Assembly: GCF_014636495.1 (NCBI RefSeq)
Contig: NZ_BMEM01000005.1
Coordinates: forward strand, 1-64,000
DNA: 64,000 nucleotides
Direction of reading: 5' to 3'
Source of the DNA: Ornithinimicrobium tianjinense
GTDB taxonomy: Bacteria > Actinomycetota > Actinomycetes > Actinomycetales > Dermatophilaceae
Shown here: piece after piece, positions 43,189 through 51,840 of the stretch
How the letters are laid out: each line of letters starts with the position of its first letter
How positions within the stretch are numbered: the stretch's first letter is position 1
Position numbers and translations under genes: made by a program
Notes under the pieces: model-generated
Databases searched by the model: none
Told to the model about the DNA's origin: nothing
The model's input: only the letters and a program-made list of their open reading frames with translations

Positions 43189-44612
43189 TGGGGGTCAAGG
43201 TCGACCCGGACGTGCTGGCCGCCACCGTGGTCGCCCTCGACACCGCGGCGCGTGAGCTGCCCGGGCTGCTGAGCCGGGCCCGTGACCTGGACGCGGCCGG
43301 CGACGTCGCCCGCCTCGCCCCGGTGGAGGGCTGGGCCACCGACACCTCTCGCGAGATCACCAAGCGGATCGGCATCGTCGACAAGATCAACGGCGCCACC
43401 GTGACGATCGGCGGCGTGACGATGTCCCGCGAGCTGGCGACCGAGATCGCCGGCGGGCAGACGCCGATCGACGACGCGATGATCGCCGTGGCGCTCGCCG
43501 ACCCCGACGACCGCAGGTGGCAGAACACCGACCCCGCCAACCTCAAGGAGCTCTTCGAGCAGCTCCAGGCCGACGCGATCCGGCGCCTCGCGGGGATGGC
43601 CAACCAGGAGCAGGCGGAGGCGCTCGTCGAGGCCTTCGGGCTGGTCAACGACGTCGCGCAGGTGGGTTACGTCAGCGTGTCCTCGATGGCCGCGATCTTC
43701 CAGGTGGGCGGGCCGGCGCTGGCCAACCTGCTCGCGCGGTCGCGGATCGTCACCCCGGCCCTCGACGCGCTCGCCACGGTCAACGAGGGCTCGCGGGCCG
43801 CCTGGGCCAACCGCATCAGCTCGGCGCTGAACACGCTCGACGACTACTACCTGCGGGGGCGCACGCAGTTCAAGTACCCCGGCGCCTTCGTGCCCAACAC
43901 CGCCGGGCGGGTCCTGACGACGATCACCCCGATCACCGAGAACTTCGACGACTGGGTCGCTCGCATGGCCAGCCGGACCCAGCCGTACCAGGTCCAGGGG
44001 GTGCAGCGGTCCACCCTGCTGGCCCGCTTCCTGCAGTCCCAGACCGGGACCCGGGCGACGACGTGGGTGAGCGGCATCCTCAGCACCACCAGCGGGGGGC
44101 AGCTCGCCACGCGGCTGTCCGCGATCACCAACGGCGTCCTGGGCCGGGCCTGGACCAACCCGACGACCGGGGCGACCTATGTCCGCGGCGCGGGCAACAT
44201 GCTCTCGATGGCCAACCAGAGCGGGGTGCGCACCATGCTCTCCTCCGCCGGCGCGCTGCGCGTCGCGGGCGCGGCAGGCAGCGCGTTCGCCACTGTGGAC
44301 GGGGTCGTCGGCCTGGTGAACAACTTCGACGAGCACCAGCAGATGTGGAACGAGGGAGGGGTCGAGGGCCGGGCGCACGTCGTCGGGGAGTATGCCGAGA
44401 CGGCCTTCAACGCCTCCATGACGGCCGCCATGGTCGCGCCGAACCCGGTGACGCTGGGCCTGGTGGCCGTGACGGGCGTGGTCTGGGCCGGTGCCGAGGT
44501 CGTCGAGCACTGGGACGACATCACCGCCGCGGCCGACCAGGCCGCGGACTGGGCCGGCGACCGGCTCGAGGACGTCGCCGAGTCCGACCTCAACCCGATG
44601 AACTGGTTCTAG
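43188..44612 (+). CDS. Large helical protein, putative type VII substrate
   Basis: A 474-residue protein with no enzyme motif. An N-terminal helix (VKVDPDVLAATVVALDTAARELPGL in part) is followed by EGWATDTSREITKRIG, a helix-turn-helix with a Trp where WXG proteins have theirs. The middle is Asn/Ser/Thr/Gln-rich and weakly hydrophobic; near the C-terminus are two glycine/alanine helices that could enter a membrane, then NPMNWF. No export signal is visible. The ATG overlaps the preceding stop and the next gene starts 13 bp on. A pore or effector role is speculation. Confidence 0.6.
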   Translation: MGVKVDPDVLAATVVALDTAARELPGLLSRARDLDAAGDVARLAPVEGWATDTSREITKRIGIVDKINGATVTIGGVTMSRELATEIAGGQTPIDDAMIAVALADPDDRRWQNTDPANLKELFEQLQADAIRRLAGMANQEQAEALVEAFGLVNDVAQVGYVSVSSMAAIFQVGGPALANLLARSRIVTPALDALATVNEGSRAAWANRISSALNTLDDYYLRGRTQFKYPGAFVPNTAGRVLTTITPITENFDDWVARMASRTQPYQVQGVQRSTLLARFLQSQTGTRATTWVSGILSTTSGGQLATRLSAITNGVLGRAWTNPTTGATYVRGAGNMLSMANQSGVRTMLSSAGALRVAGAAGSAFATVDGVVGLVNNFDEHQQMWNEGGVEGRAHVVGEYAETAFNASMTAAMVAPNPVTLGLVAVTGVVWAGAEVVEHWDDITAAADQAADWAGDRLEDVAESDLNPMNWF

Positions 44613-44625
44613 GACAGGAGCAGCC

Positions 44626-44898
44626 ATGACCTCTGAACAGCTCTTTGCCCGTGCCCGCCAGCTCGAGACGCTCGCGGACGACGTCGAGACGGTCCTCGAC
44701 GGCGTGAGCGCTACGGCGGCCAGTCCGCTCTGGGACTGCCCCCACGCCGACGACGTCCGCGGGCAGGTCTGGACCTACCGCAACGCCGCCCAGGCCGCGG
44801 CACGCGACCTGCGGCACCGGGCCGGCCGGGTCCGGGCCGACGCCTGGGCCGCCCAGGCCCGTGAGCGCGAGCTGGCCACGACCGGTGCGCCGCAGTGA
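44626..44898 (+). CDS. WXG100-like small helical protein
   Basis: A 90-residue, all-helical protein: helix 1 about 4-28, a turn with SPLWDCPHADD (Trp36), helix 2 about 43-80 with a charged tail. This is the size and hairpin layout of ESAT-6/WXG proteins, although the motif reads WDC rather than WXG. The C-terminal YxxxD/E signal of secreted forms is not seen. ATG 44626 has AGGAGCA upstream. Its stop overlaps the next gene by 4 bp. Confidence 0.6.
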   Translation: MTSEQLFARARQLETLADDVETVLDGVSATAASPLWDCPHADDVRGQVWTYRNAAQAAARDLRHRAGRVRADAWAAQARERELATTGAPQ

Positions 44899-45575
44899 GC
44901 CCGGGCGCCTCGCCGGGCGCTGACGTGTGGGACACGCTCCTGGCGGCCGGCTCGGCCACCACGACCTTCCTGGACCGGCGCACCTGGGACCGGCGCTCGA
45001 CGGAGGAACCGGGGTCGCTGCCCCGGGGCTCGTACGACCTCGCCCAGGGACGCCTGGAGCTCGCGTGGGCCACCGGCCGCCAGCTCGTCGCGACCTGGCG
45101 CGGCGCGCCGGTCGCGAGCGGGCAGGCGCAGTTCCACGAGGCGCTGCCCTGGCCCTGGACCACGATGCCGCTGACGCTGGGCGGCGTGGAGGTCACCTGC
45201 GGGCGGGTGGCCGTCGAACCTACGCCGCGCAGCCCGCTGGTGGCGCACACCCAGCTCGTGGCGGCTCGTGAGGACGGCGGTGGCTCGTGGGTCTACCGGG
45301 TGGTGGGTCCGACGGTCCCCCGGCCGGTCAAGGAGCGCTCGGTCGGCACGCACCGCGCGCTCCTGGAGCGCGCCGACGGCACCGTCGTGGTCACGCACGA
45401 CCTGCCGCCCCTGCTCGAGCAGGTGATGGCGGAGGGGTCGCGGACCACCGGCGTGAGCTGGGTGGAGGGCACTCGCCTGGCCGAGCTCGTGCTGGCGCTC
45501 ATGTGGACGGCCGACGAGCTCTTCCGTGGGGTGGCGCCCCCGGCCTACCGGACGGCTAATCTCGACTTCTGGTGA
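44895..45575 (+). CDS. Hypothetical protein of the WXG-like operon
   Basis: A 226-residue soluble protein with no family that I recognise. It is strand-rich in the middle (GRLELAWATGRQLVATW, VEVTCGRVAVEP) and helical near the end (LAELVLALMWTADELFRG), ending YRTANLDFW. GTG 44895 overlaps the previous stop (GTGA). It ends 20 bp inside the convergent gene. Conserved position in the operon suggests a partner or immunity role for the 474-residue protein. Confidence 0.5.
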   Translation: MSPGASPGADVWDTLLAAGSATTTFLDRRTWDRRSTEEPGSLPRGSYDLAQGRLELAWATGRQLVATWRGAPVASGQAQFHEALPWPWTTMPLTLGGVEVTCGRVAVEPTPRSPLVAHTQLVAAREDGGGSWVYRVVGPTVPRPVKERSVGTHRALLERADGTVVVTHDLPPLLEQVMAEGSRTTGVSWVEGTRLAELVLALMWTADELFRGVAPPAYRTANLDFW

Positions 45576-46005
45576 GCGCGGCGCGCAGGGCCTCGGCCAG
45601 CTCCTCCGGCCGGTGGGTCGGGAAGCGGACCTGACCCCGGCCGTGCACGAAGGCGGCGACCGCCTTCATGCCCAGCGGCACGGCATACCCTCCGCCAGCC
45701 AGGTTGCCCCGCGGGGCGGGGTCCGGCTCGCCGGGGGCCCGGACGCTCGCCGGGTCGATCGAGGAGAGCGGGATCCTGTCGCGGCCGACGACCAGGTGGG
45801 TGTCGGTGATCCGCAGACCGGAGTAGTGGTTGGTCGACCACATCGCGATGGCGGCCGGGACGGCGACCACCCCGACGATCGCCAGCGCCAGGCCGTCGAG
45901 GGTGCCCAGGCGCAGCCGGACGAGGTAGAGACCGAGCAGGATCAGGGCGGCGAGGACGAGCCAGGCGACGGGACCGACGGGCTTCTCTCGATACGTAGGC
46001 GACAC
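45556..46005 (-). CDS. Two-helix membrane protein, DUF3093/PH-like
   Basis: A 149-residue protein with two adjacent hydrophobic helices (about 12-30 and 35-52), then a soluble domain GLRITDTHLVVGRDRIPLSSI and RPEELAEALRAAL at the end. The domain resembles bacterial PH-like or DUF3093 proteins. GTG 46005. Its stop overlaps the convergent operon by 20 bp. Function unknown. Confidence 0.65.
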   Translation of the reverse strand: MSPTYREKPVGPVAWLVLAALILLGLYLVRLRLGTLDGLALAIVGVVAVPAAIAMWSTNHYSGLRITDTHLVVGRDRIPLSSIDPASVRAPGEPDPAPRGNLAGGGYAVPLGMKAVAAFVHGRGQVRFPTHRPEELAEALRAALTRSRD

Positions 46006-46067
46006 GGTGCCTCATCGTGCCATGCGGTGGCCGGGCCGGTGCCAGGTCGATGTGGTTGGGTGGACGG

Positions 46068-46583
46068 ATGGACACGGGCACGCTGCGCCGCAAGCTGGGG
46101 ACGGCTGCGCTGCTGGCCTTCCGGGGGATCCCGACGCCGCTGAAGCGCCACGTGGTGCGGCTGGCCTCGCCCAGCTACACCGCCGGCGCCGTGTGCGTCC
46201 TGGAGCATGCCGGCGAGATCCTCGTGCTGTGGCAGCCGCACCGGGCGGGCTGGAGCCTGCCCGGCGGGTTCATGGGCAAGGGCGAGACGCCCGAGGACGC
46301 CGTGCGCAGGGAGGTGGCCGAGGAGATCGGGATCGAGGTCGACCCCGGCGACGTCGTGGCCGTGCAGGTCGACGTGGAGCGGCAGGGCATCGACGTGATC
46401 TTCCGGGTGCCGCTCGAGGCCAGGCCCGTGCTGGGGCTCGCGACCGAGGCCAGGAAAGCGATGTGGGTGGCGCCTGCCGAGCTCGATGAGGCCGACCGCA
46501 GCACCGTCGGCATCCTCGCGGCGATCCAGGCCGCGGACCAGCCGCGCCGACCGGGGCGGCTGCTGCGGGACGCCGGCCGGTAG
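46068..46583 (+). CDS. Nudix hydrolase
   Basis: A 171-residue Nudix protein. The box GX5EX7REUXEEXGU occupies residues 67-89 (GFMGKGE to EEIGI), so a diphosphate-linked nucleoside is hydrolysed in the cytosol. ATG 46068 (MDTGTLRR) is preferred over upstream starts that overlap the divergent gene. The C-terminus and stop (TAG) lie at the first partial unit of the 22-bp repeat array. Confidence 0.88.
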   Translation: MDTGTLRRKLGTAALLAFRGIPTPLKRHVVRLASPSYTAGAVCVLEHAGEILVLWQPHRAGWSLPGGFMGKGETPEDAVRREVAEEIGIEVDPGDVVAVQVDVERQGIDVIFRVPLEARPVLGLATEARKAMWVAPAELDEADRSTVGILAAIQAADQPRRPGRLLRDAGR

Positions 46584-46745
46584 GCGCAACGGCCGGACCG
46601 GACAGGCGCAACGGCCGCACCGGACAGGCGCAACGGCCGGACCGGACAGGCGCAACGGCCGGACCGGACAGGCGCAACGGCCGCACCGGACAGGCGCAAC
46701 GGCCGCACCGGACAGGCGCAACGGCCGGACCGGACAGGCGCAACG
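46583..46745 (+). repeat. 22-bp tandem repeat array after the Nudix gene
   Basis: The core ACCGGACAGGCG starts at 46597, 46619, 46641, 46663, 46685, 46707 and 46729, an exact 22-bp period, with CAACGGCC[G] in between; a partial unit precedes at 46583. Orientation is sense to the Nudix gene. It fills the convergent gap to the quinone oxidoreductase stop. Confidence 0.95.
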
Positions 46746-46752
46746 GCCACGG

Positions 46753-47739
46753 TCAGGCGGGGCCCACGTCGAGGAGGATCTTGCCGACGTGTCCGGAGGC
46801 CTCCATCTCCCGATGGGCGTCGGCGGCCCGGTCGAGCGGGTAGCGGGACTGGATGACGGTGCGCACCCGTCCGTCCTCGAGCCACGGCCACACCCGCTCG
46901 CGGACCTCGGCCACGATCCCGGCCTTGCCGTCCGCCGGTCGGGAGCGCAGCGACGTGGCGATGACCCGCGCGCGTTTGCTCAGCAGCGTCCCGAGGTCCA
47001 GCTCGGCCCGCCGTCCGCCGAGGAGCCCGATGACGACGAGCCGGCCGTCCGGGGCCAGCGCGTCGACGTTGCGGGTTAGGTACTTCGCACCGACCACGTC
47101 GAGGATCACGTCGGCTCCCCGGCCATCGGTCGCCGCCCGCACCTCCTCGACGAAGTCCTGCTCGCGGTAGTTCACGAGCACGTCCGCGCCGAGCTCACGG
47201 CACGCGTCGAGCTTGTCCTCGCTGCCCGCGGTCACGACGACCCGCGCCCCCAGCGCCGAGGCGACCTGGATCGCCATGGTGCCGATGCCGCTCGAACCGC
47301 CGTGCAGCAGCACGGTCTCGCCGTCGCGCAGGCCGGCCTCGCTCACCAGGTTGCTCCAGACCGTGCACGCCACCTCCGGCAGTGCCGCGGCATCGGCCAG
47401 GGGTATGCCGTGCGGCACCGGCAGGAGCTGCCCCGCGGGGACGGCGACGTGCTCGGCATACCCGCCGCCGGTGAGGAGCGCGCAGACCTCGTCGCCGACG
47501 GACCAGCCGTTCACCCCGGGGCCGAGCGCGGCCACCCGGCCGCTCACCTCGAGCCCCGGCAGCGGGCTGGCGCCGGGCGGCGGCGGGTAGAAGCCTTTCC
47601 GCTGCTGCACGTCGGCGCGGTTGACGCCGGCCGCGACGACGTCGACGATGACCTCACCCTCGCCGGGGGTGGGGGCGGGGACGTCCACGGGCACGAGGAC
47701 CTCGGCCTCGCCCGGCTCTCGGATCTCGATGGCGCGCAT
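46753..47739 (-). CDS. NAD(P)H-dependent quinone oxidoreductase (PIG3-like)
   Basis: A 328-residue MDR-superfamily oxidoreductase without zinc ligands. [22 protein letters not shown] (38-57, in part) is the family start and [15 protein letters not shown] binds [30 protein letters not shown] is the typical ending of the PIG3/crotonyl-reductase group. ATG 47739 (MRAIEIREP) is chosen over GTG 47745. It lies 10 bp from the TauE gene on the same strand, so it may join that operon. Confidence 0.87.
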   Translation of the reverse strand: MRAIEIREPGEAEVLVPVDVPAPTPGEGEVIVDVVAAGVNRADVQQRKGFYPPPPGASPLPGLEVSGRVAALGPGVNGWSVGDEVCALLTGGGYAEHVAVPAGQLLPVPHGIPLADAAALPEVACTVWSNLVSEAGLRDGETVLLHGGSSGIGTMAIQVASALGARVVVTAGSEDKLDACRELGADVLVNYREQDFVEEVRAATDGRGADVILDVVGAKYLTRNVDALAPDGRLVVIGLLGGRRAELDLGTLLSKRARVIATSLRSRPADGKAGIVAEVRERVWPWLEDGRVRTVIQSRYPLDRAADAHREMEASGHVGKILLDVGPA

Positions 47740-47749
47740 GAGCACAACG

Positions 47750-48499
47750 CTAGGCGAGGCTCAGCAGCCCGCGCACCAGGGCGGCGCAGGCGCCGGCGGT
47801 GGCCAGCACCAGCGCCGTGCGTGCCGCGGCGCGGGCCGAGAGTCGCCTCGCCACCGGCCTGCCCAGGAGGACGCCGAGCACCGCGGCTGCCGCCAGGGCT
47901 GGCCAGATCACCACAGGCAGCACCCCCGGCGCGGGTGCGGCGCCGAGCAGTCCCTTGGTGAGCAGCGAGGTCAGGTTGGCGGTGAGGAAGACCGGTTGCA
48001 GGGTGGCGCGGAAGGCGCGGTGCTCCCACCGGGTGGCCAGCGAGTAGGCCGTCATCGCCGGTGCGGCGACGCCTGAGGTGGTGTTCATGAAGCCGGCGGC
48101 CAGGCCGGCGACCACGGAGGTGCCGGGCAGCGTGATCTCGGTGCGCCTGGCCAGCACGCCGCCGGCGACGAGGGCGAGGAGCACCGAACCTCCCACCAGC
48201 ACGTCGAGCCAGGCGGCCGGCGTCGAGCGGACGGCGAGGGCGCCCAGCACCGAGCCCACGACGATGAGCGGCGCGAGCGCGGCATACCGGCGCCAGTCGA
48301 CGTGGTGCCGCAGGTCGCGGAGCACGAGCAGGGCGACGGCCACGGCAGCCATGTTGCTGGTCGTCACCCCGGCGACCGGGCCCAGCAGCAGGGTCAGCAG
48401 CGGGGCCGCGACCATGCCGAGCCCCATCCCCGCCGTCCTCTGCAGGAGCGCGCCCAGGCACACGGTGCCGCACATCAGGAGCAGCACCTCGAGCGGCAC
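47750..48499 (-). CDS. TauE/SafE family membrane protein
   Basis: A 249-residue transporter of the sulfite/organic anion exporter family, with about eight helices. The start MPLEVLLLMCGTVCLGALLQ and the repeat-motif AGFMNTTSGVAAPA (family AGxxxxxxGxxGG-like) are visible. GTG 48499 follows the tctA stop codon with no gap, so translation is coupled. Being last in the tct operon, it may move a related carboxylate or sulfonate. Confidence 0.85.
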   Translation of the reverse strand: MPLEVLLLMCGTVCLGALLQRTAGMGLGMVAAPLLTLLLGPVAGVTTSNMAAVAVALLVLRDLRHHVDWRRYAALAPLIVVGSVLGALAVRSTPAAWLDVLVGGSVLLALVAGGVLARRTEITLPGTSVVAGLAAGFMNTTSGVAAPAMTAYSLATRWEHRAFRATLQPVFLTANLTSLLTKGLLGAAPAPGVLPVVIWPALAAAAVLGVLLGRPVARRLSARAAARTALVLATAGACAALVRGLLSLA

Positions 48500-50008
48500 C
48501 TACTCCTCCTCGGCGAAGACCACCTCGCGCTTGCGGCGGATCGTCGGCAGGACCGCGATCACCAGGGCCACGAGGGCCAGCCCCAGGAGCGTCGCGGAGA
48601 TCGGGCGGGTGAGGAAGGTCATCGGGTCGCCACGGCTGATGATCAGCGCGCGACGGAGGTACTCCTCCAGGAACGGGCCGAGGACGAAGCCGAGCAGCAG
48701 CGGGACCGGCTCGCAGCCAGCGCGGATGAGCAGGTAGCCGATGAGGCCGAAGACCACGATCCCCAGGACCTCGTAGATGTTGCCGCGGATCGAGTAGCAG
48801 CCGATGCAGGCGAAGACGACGATGGCCGGGAAGAGCACCCAGTAGGGCACCTGCAGCATCTTGACCCACATCCCGATCAGGGGGAGGTTGAGCAGCACCA
48901 GCAGGAAGTTGCCGATCCACATCGAGGCGATGAGCCCCCAGACCAGCTCCGGCTCGTCCTGGATGACCGAAGGACCGAGGGCGATGCCCTGCAGGATGAG
49001 GGCGCCCGCGATCATGGCCATGACGCCGTTCGCCGGCAGGCCCAGGGTCAGGAGGGGTATGAAGCTCGTCTGCGCCGCGGCGTTGTTGGCGGCCTCGGGT
49101 CCGGCGACGCCGGCGATCGCACCGTGGCCGAACTCCTTGGGGTTCCTGGAGACCTTCTTCTCCAGGGCGTAGGAGCCGAACGACGCGAGCACGTGACCGC
49201 CGCCGGGCAGCACGCCGAGGATCGATCCCAGCACGGTGCCGCGGGTGGCGGGCGCCACGGACCGGCGCAGGTCCTCGCGCCCCGGCCACAGGCCCTTGAT
49301 GGCGCCGACGATCCGGCCGCTGTGCTGGGGGTCGTGCAGGTTGCGCAGGATCTCGGCGACGCCGAACAGGCCGACGGCCACCGAGACGAAGTTGAACCCG
49401 GCGTCAAGGTCGGGGATGCCGAAGGTGAAGCGAGCCGTGTTGGTGAAGCCGTCGCGGCCGACGGTGCTGAGCAGGATGCCCAGGACGATCATCGCCAGCG
49501 CCTTGAGCGGTGAGCCGCTGGCCAGGGCGATCGAGACGATGAGGCCGAGCACCACGACGGAGAACAGCTCGGCCTGCCCGAACTTCAGCGCCACCGCCGT
49601 GAGCGGCGGGGCGGCGACGGCGATCGCCACCGTGGCCACGGTGCCGGCGGCGAAGGAGGAGAGGGCGGCGATGGCCAGGGCGGTCCCGGCCTTGCCCTGG
49701 CGAGCAAGCTGGTGTCCGTCCAGGGCGGTGACCGCCGAGGACGACTCTCCCGGAAGGTTGATCAGGATCGCGGTGGTGGAACCGCCATACTGCGCGCCGT
49801 AGTAGATGCCGGCGAGCATGATGATGGCGGTGACCGGCTCGTCGAAGCCGAAGGTGATCGGCAGCAGCATCGCCACCGTGGCCGTCGGGCCGATGCCCGG
49901 GAGCACGCCGACCGCTGTGCCCAGCGCGACGCCGAGCAGGCAGAAGAGGAGGTTCTTGAGCTGGAACGCGGTCGTCAGGCCCAGGATGAGGTTGTCGAAG
50001 AGGTCCAC
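48500..50008 (-). CDS. tctA: Tripartite tricarboxylate transporter, TctA subunit
   Basis: A 502-residue, 11- to 12-helix permease. The N-terminal GVLPGIGPTATVAMLLP is the TctA signature and a second copy-like GVLPGGGHVLASFGSYALEKKVS follows at about 265. ATG 50008 starts one base after the tctB stop. With TctB and the binding protein it imports a carboxylate, typically citrate-like, driven by an ion gradient. The actual substrate is not readable. Confidence 0.94.
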   Translation of the reverse strand: MDLFDNLILGLTTAFQLKNLLFCLLGVALGTAVGVLPGIGPTATVAMLLPITFGFDEPVTAIIMLAGIYYGAQYGGSTTAILINLPGESSSAVTALDGHQLARQGKAGTALAIAALSSFAAGTVATVAIAVAAPPLTAVALKFGQAELFSVVVLGLIVSIALASGSPLKALAMIVLGILLSTVGRDGFTNTARFTFGIPDLDAGFNFVSVAVGLFGVAEILRNLHDPQHSGRIVGAIKGLWPGREDLRRSVAPATRGTVLGSILGVLPGGGHVLASFGSYALEKKVSRNPKEFGHGAIAGVAGPEAANNAAAQTSFIPLLTLGLPANGVMAMIAGALILQGIALGPSVIQDEPELVWGLIASMWIGNFLLVLLNLPLIGMWVKMLQVPYWVLFPAIVVFACIGCYSIRGNIYEVLGIVVFGLIGYLLIRAGCEPVPLLLGFVLGPFLEEYLRRALIISRGDPMTFLTRPISATLLGLALVALVIAVLPTIRRKREVVFAEEE

Positions 50009-50009
50009 G

Positions 50010-50591
50010 TCAGCCCCCCAACCACTCGCCCAGCAACGGCAGTCGTTGCTGGAGTCCCAGGACGAAGATCAACCACGATGCGACGGTCAGCCCGGCGGCC
50101 GGCGCGAGAGCCTGCACCGCCGTCGTCCCGGGGCGGGCGTAGGAGGCGAGCAGAGAGGTGCCGAAGACGGAGAGGAACAGCCCGAGGCCCTCGAAGGTCA
50201 GCGCGAAGAAGAGCACCGCGGCCAGCACGAGGACCGTAGGCCGCCACTGCAGCCGCCCGAACTCACGGGGTGCGCCCTGCGGGTCGCTGACGCCGGCGAG
50301 ATCCGCCGTGCGGTCGGGACCGACGAACGCCTTGACGATCACGCCGACGCCGAGGGCGCACAGCACGAGCCCGACGCTCAGCGGGACGTAGCCCGGGCCC
50401 ATCTTCAGCAGGGTGCCCATCTCGTACTGCAGCGAGCCGAGGGCGAAGGCGAGCCCGAGGAGCACGAAGATGATGCCCGCGGCGAGGTCCGCGGAGGACC
50501 AGGTGCGCTGCCGTGCCCCCTCCGACGGGTCGACGTTCGTCGGCCCGTCGGAGGAGGACGCGGCGGGGGTGCCGGCGCTGATGTCAGCCAC
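50010..50591 (-). CDS. tctB: Tripartite tricarboxylate transporter, TctB subunit
   Basis: A 193-residue small subunit with four helices (about 38-55, 68-85, 115-135 and 145-180). GPGYVPLSVGLVLCALGV in the second quarter is the TctB motif. The N-terminal 35 residues are polar. The start overlaps the end of the tctC gene by 8 bp. It partners TctA. Confidence 0.87.
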   Translation of the reverse strand: MADISAGTPAASSSDGPTNVDPSEGARQRTWSSADLAAGIIFVLLGLAFALGSLQYEMGTLLKMGPGYVPLSVGLVLCALGVGVIVKAFVGPDRTADLAGVSDPQGAPREFGRLQWRPTVLVLAAVLFFALTFEGLGLFLSVFGTSLLASYARPGTTAVQALAPAAGLTVASWLIFVLGLQQRLPLLGEWLGG

Positions 50592-51588
50592 CGGCCGGCA
50601 GGATCCCCGCCCAGAGCTCGGTCTGCTCCTTGAGCTTGGCCGAGTGCGCCTCCGGGGTGGCCTGGTCCTCGGCCACCGGTGCGGTGCCGAGCTTGGCCAT
50701 CTCGTCGATGACCGTCTGGTCCTTGAGCGCGGCCTGGAGCGCCTCGGTCAGCTTCGCGACGACGTCGTCAGGAGTCTCCGCCGGCACGTAGAGGCCGTGC
50801 CACACGCTGACCTCCAGGTCCAGTCCCGACTCCTGCGCCGTCGGGAGGTCCGAGAGCGACTCGACACGCTCTGGCGTGGTCACCGCGTAGGCCTTGACGC
50901 TGCCGTCCTTGATCTGGCTGGAGGTGTTGGTCGTCTGGTCGCACATGAGGTCGACCTGTCCGCCCACCAGCTCGGTCATGGCCGGGCCTGTCCCGTCGTA
51001 GGGCACCTCGTTGAACGTCACGCCCAGCGCGTCCTGCAGCAGCAGGCCGCAGAGGTTGGAGGCCGAGCCGACACCGGCGTGGGCGAGGTTGACCGAGTCG
51101 GCATTCTCCTTGAGATAGGTGATGAGGTCCTTGGCGTCGGTCGCCTCGAAGTCCTTGCGGGCGATGATCGTCATCGGCACCTCGGTCACCAGCCCGACGG
51201 TCTTGAAGTCGGTCTGCGGGTCGTAGGCGAGGTCCTCGTAGAGCGTCGGCGCGGTGGACATGCCGATGTGGTGCATGAGGACGGTGTAGCCGTCGGGGTC
51301 GGCCTGAGCGGCCTCGGCGCCACCGACGGTGCCGCCGGCGCCCTCGACGTTCTCGACGAGGACCTGCACCTCCAGCGCCTCGCCCATAGGCTCGGCGATG
51401 AGGCGGGTCACGGTGTCCGTGGGGCCGCCGGCGGAGAAGGGCACGATCATCGAGATGTCGTCCTCGGGGAAGGAAGCGGCGTCGCCGCCCTCGCCCCCGC
51501 CGTCGCCGCAGGCGGTGAGGGTCAGGAGCGCGGCTGCCGCGACAGCCCCGGCTCGAAGCGTGCGGGTGGGCCAGCTGCGAGGTGACAT
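50584..51588 (-). CDS. tctC: Tripartite tricarboxylate transporter binding protein (TctC/Bug)
   Basis: A 334-residue lipoprotein. Its signal peptide ends in a lipobox LTAC with Cys27 as the lipid site, then a Gly/Asp linker. FSAGGPTDTVTRLIAEPM and ENVEGAGGTVGGAEAAQADPDGYT are Bug-family motifs that contact the carboxylate. ATG 51588 starts the operon tctC-tctB-tctA-tauE. An IclR gene lies 250 bp upstream. Confidence 0.93.
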   Translation of the reverse strand: MSPRSWPTRTLRAGAVAAAALLTLTACGDGGGEGGDAASFPEDDISMIVPFSAGGPTDTVTRLIAEPMGEALEVQVLVENVEGAGGTVGGAEAAQADPDGYTVLMHHIGMSTAPTLYEDLAYDPQTDFKTVGLVTEVPMTIIARKDFEATDAKDLITYLKENADSVNLAHAGVGSASNLCGLLLQDALGVTFNEVPYDGTGPAMTELVGGQVDLMCDQTTNTSSQIKDGSVKAYAVTTPERVESLSDLPTAQESGLDLEVSVWHGLYVPAETPDDVVAKLTEALQAALKDQTVIDEMAKLGTAPVAEDQATPEAHSAKLKEQTELWAGILPAGG

Positions 51589-51737
51589 AAGGAGGCTCCG
51601 ATCGTCGTCGACCTGGGGGAGCGAGGGTCGGCTCCCGTGGGAAGAAAGTACCCCCGTGCGGGCCGGTGCGCCAGAGATCGTCGCCGGTGGCGCGTGGATC
51701 GGTGCTGGTCAGCGACTCGGGGCCGGTCCGGCAGGAG

Positions 51738-51837
51738 CGCCTGTCCGGTGGGGCAGGAACGCCTGTCCGGTGGGGCAGGAACGCCTGTCCGGTGGGGCAG
51801 GAACGCCTGTCCGGTCTGGCAGGAACGCCTGTCCGGT
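51738..51837 (-). repeat. 22-bp tandem repeat array after the IclR gene
   Basis: The core CGCCTGTCCGGT starts at 51738, 51760, 51782, 51804 and 51826, an exact 22-bp period, with GGGGCAGGAA or TGGCAGGAA between. It begins just after the IclR stop and reads sense to IclR. The rest of 51589-51737 shows no gene. Confidence 0.95.
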
Positions 51838-51840
51838 CGG

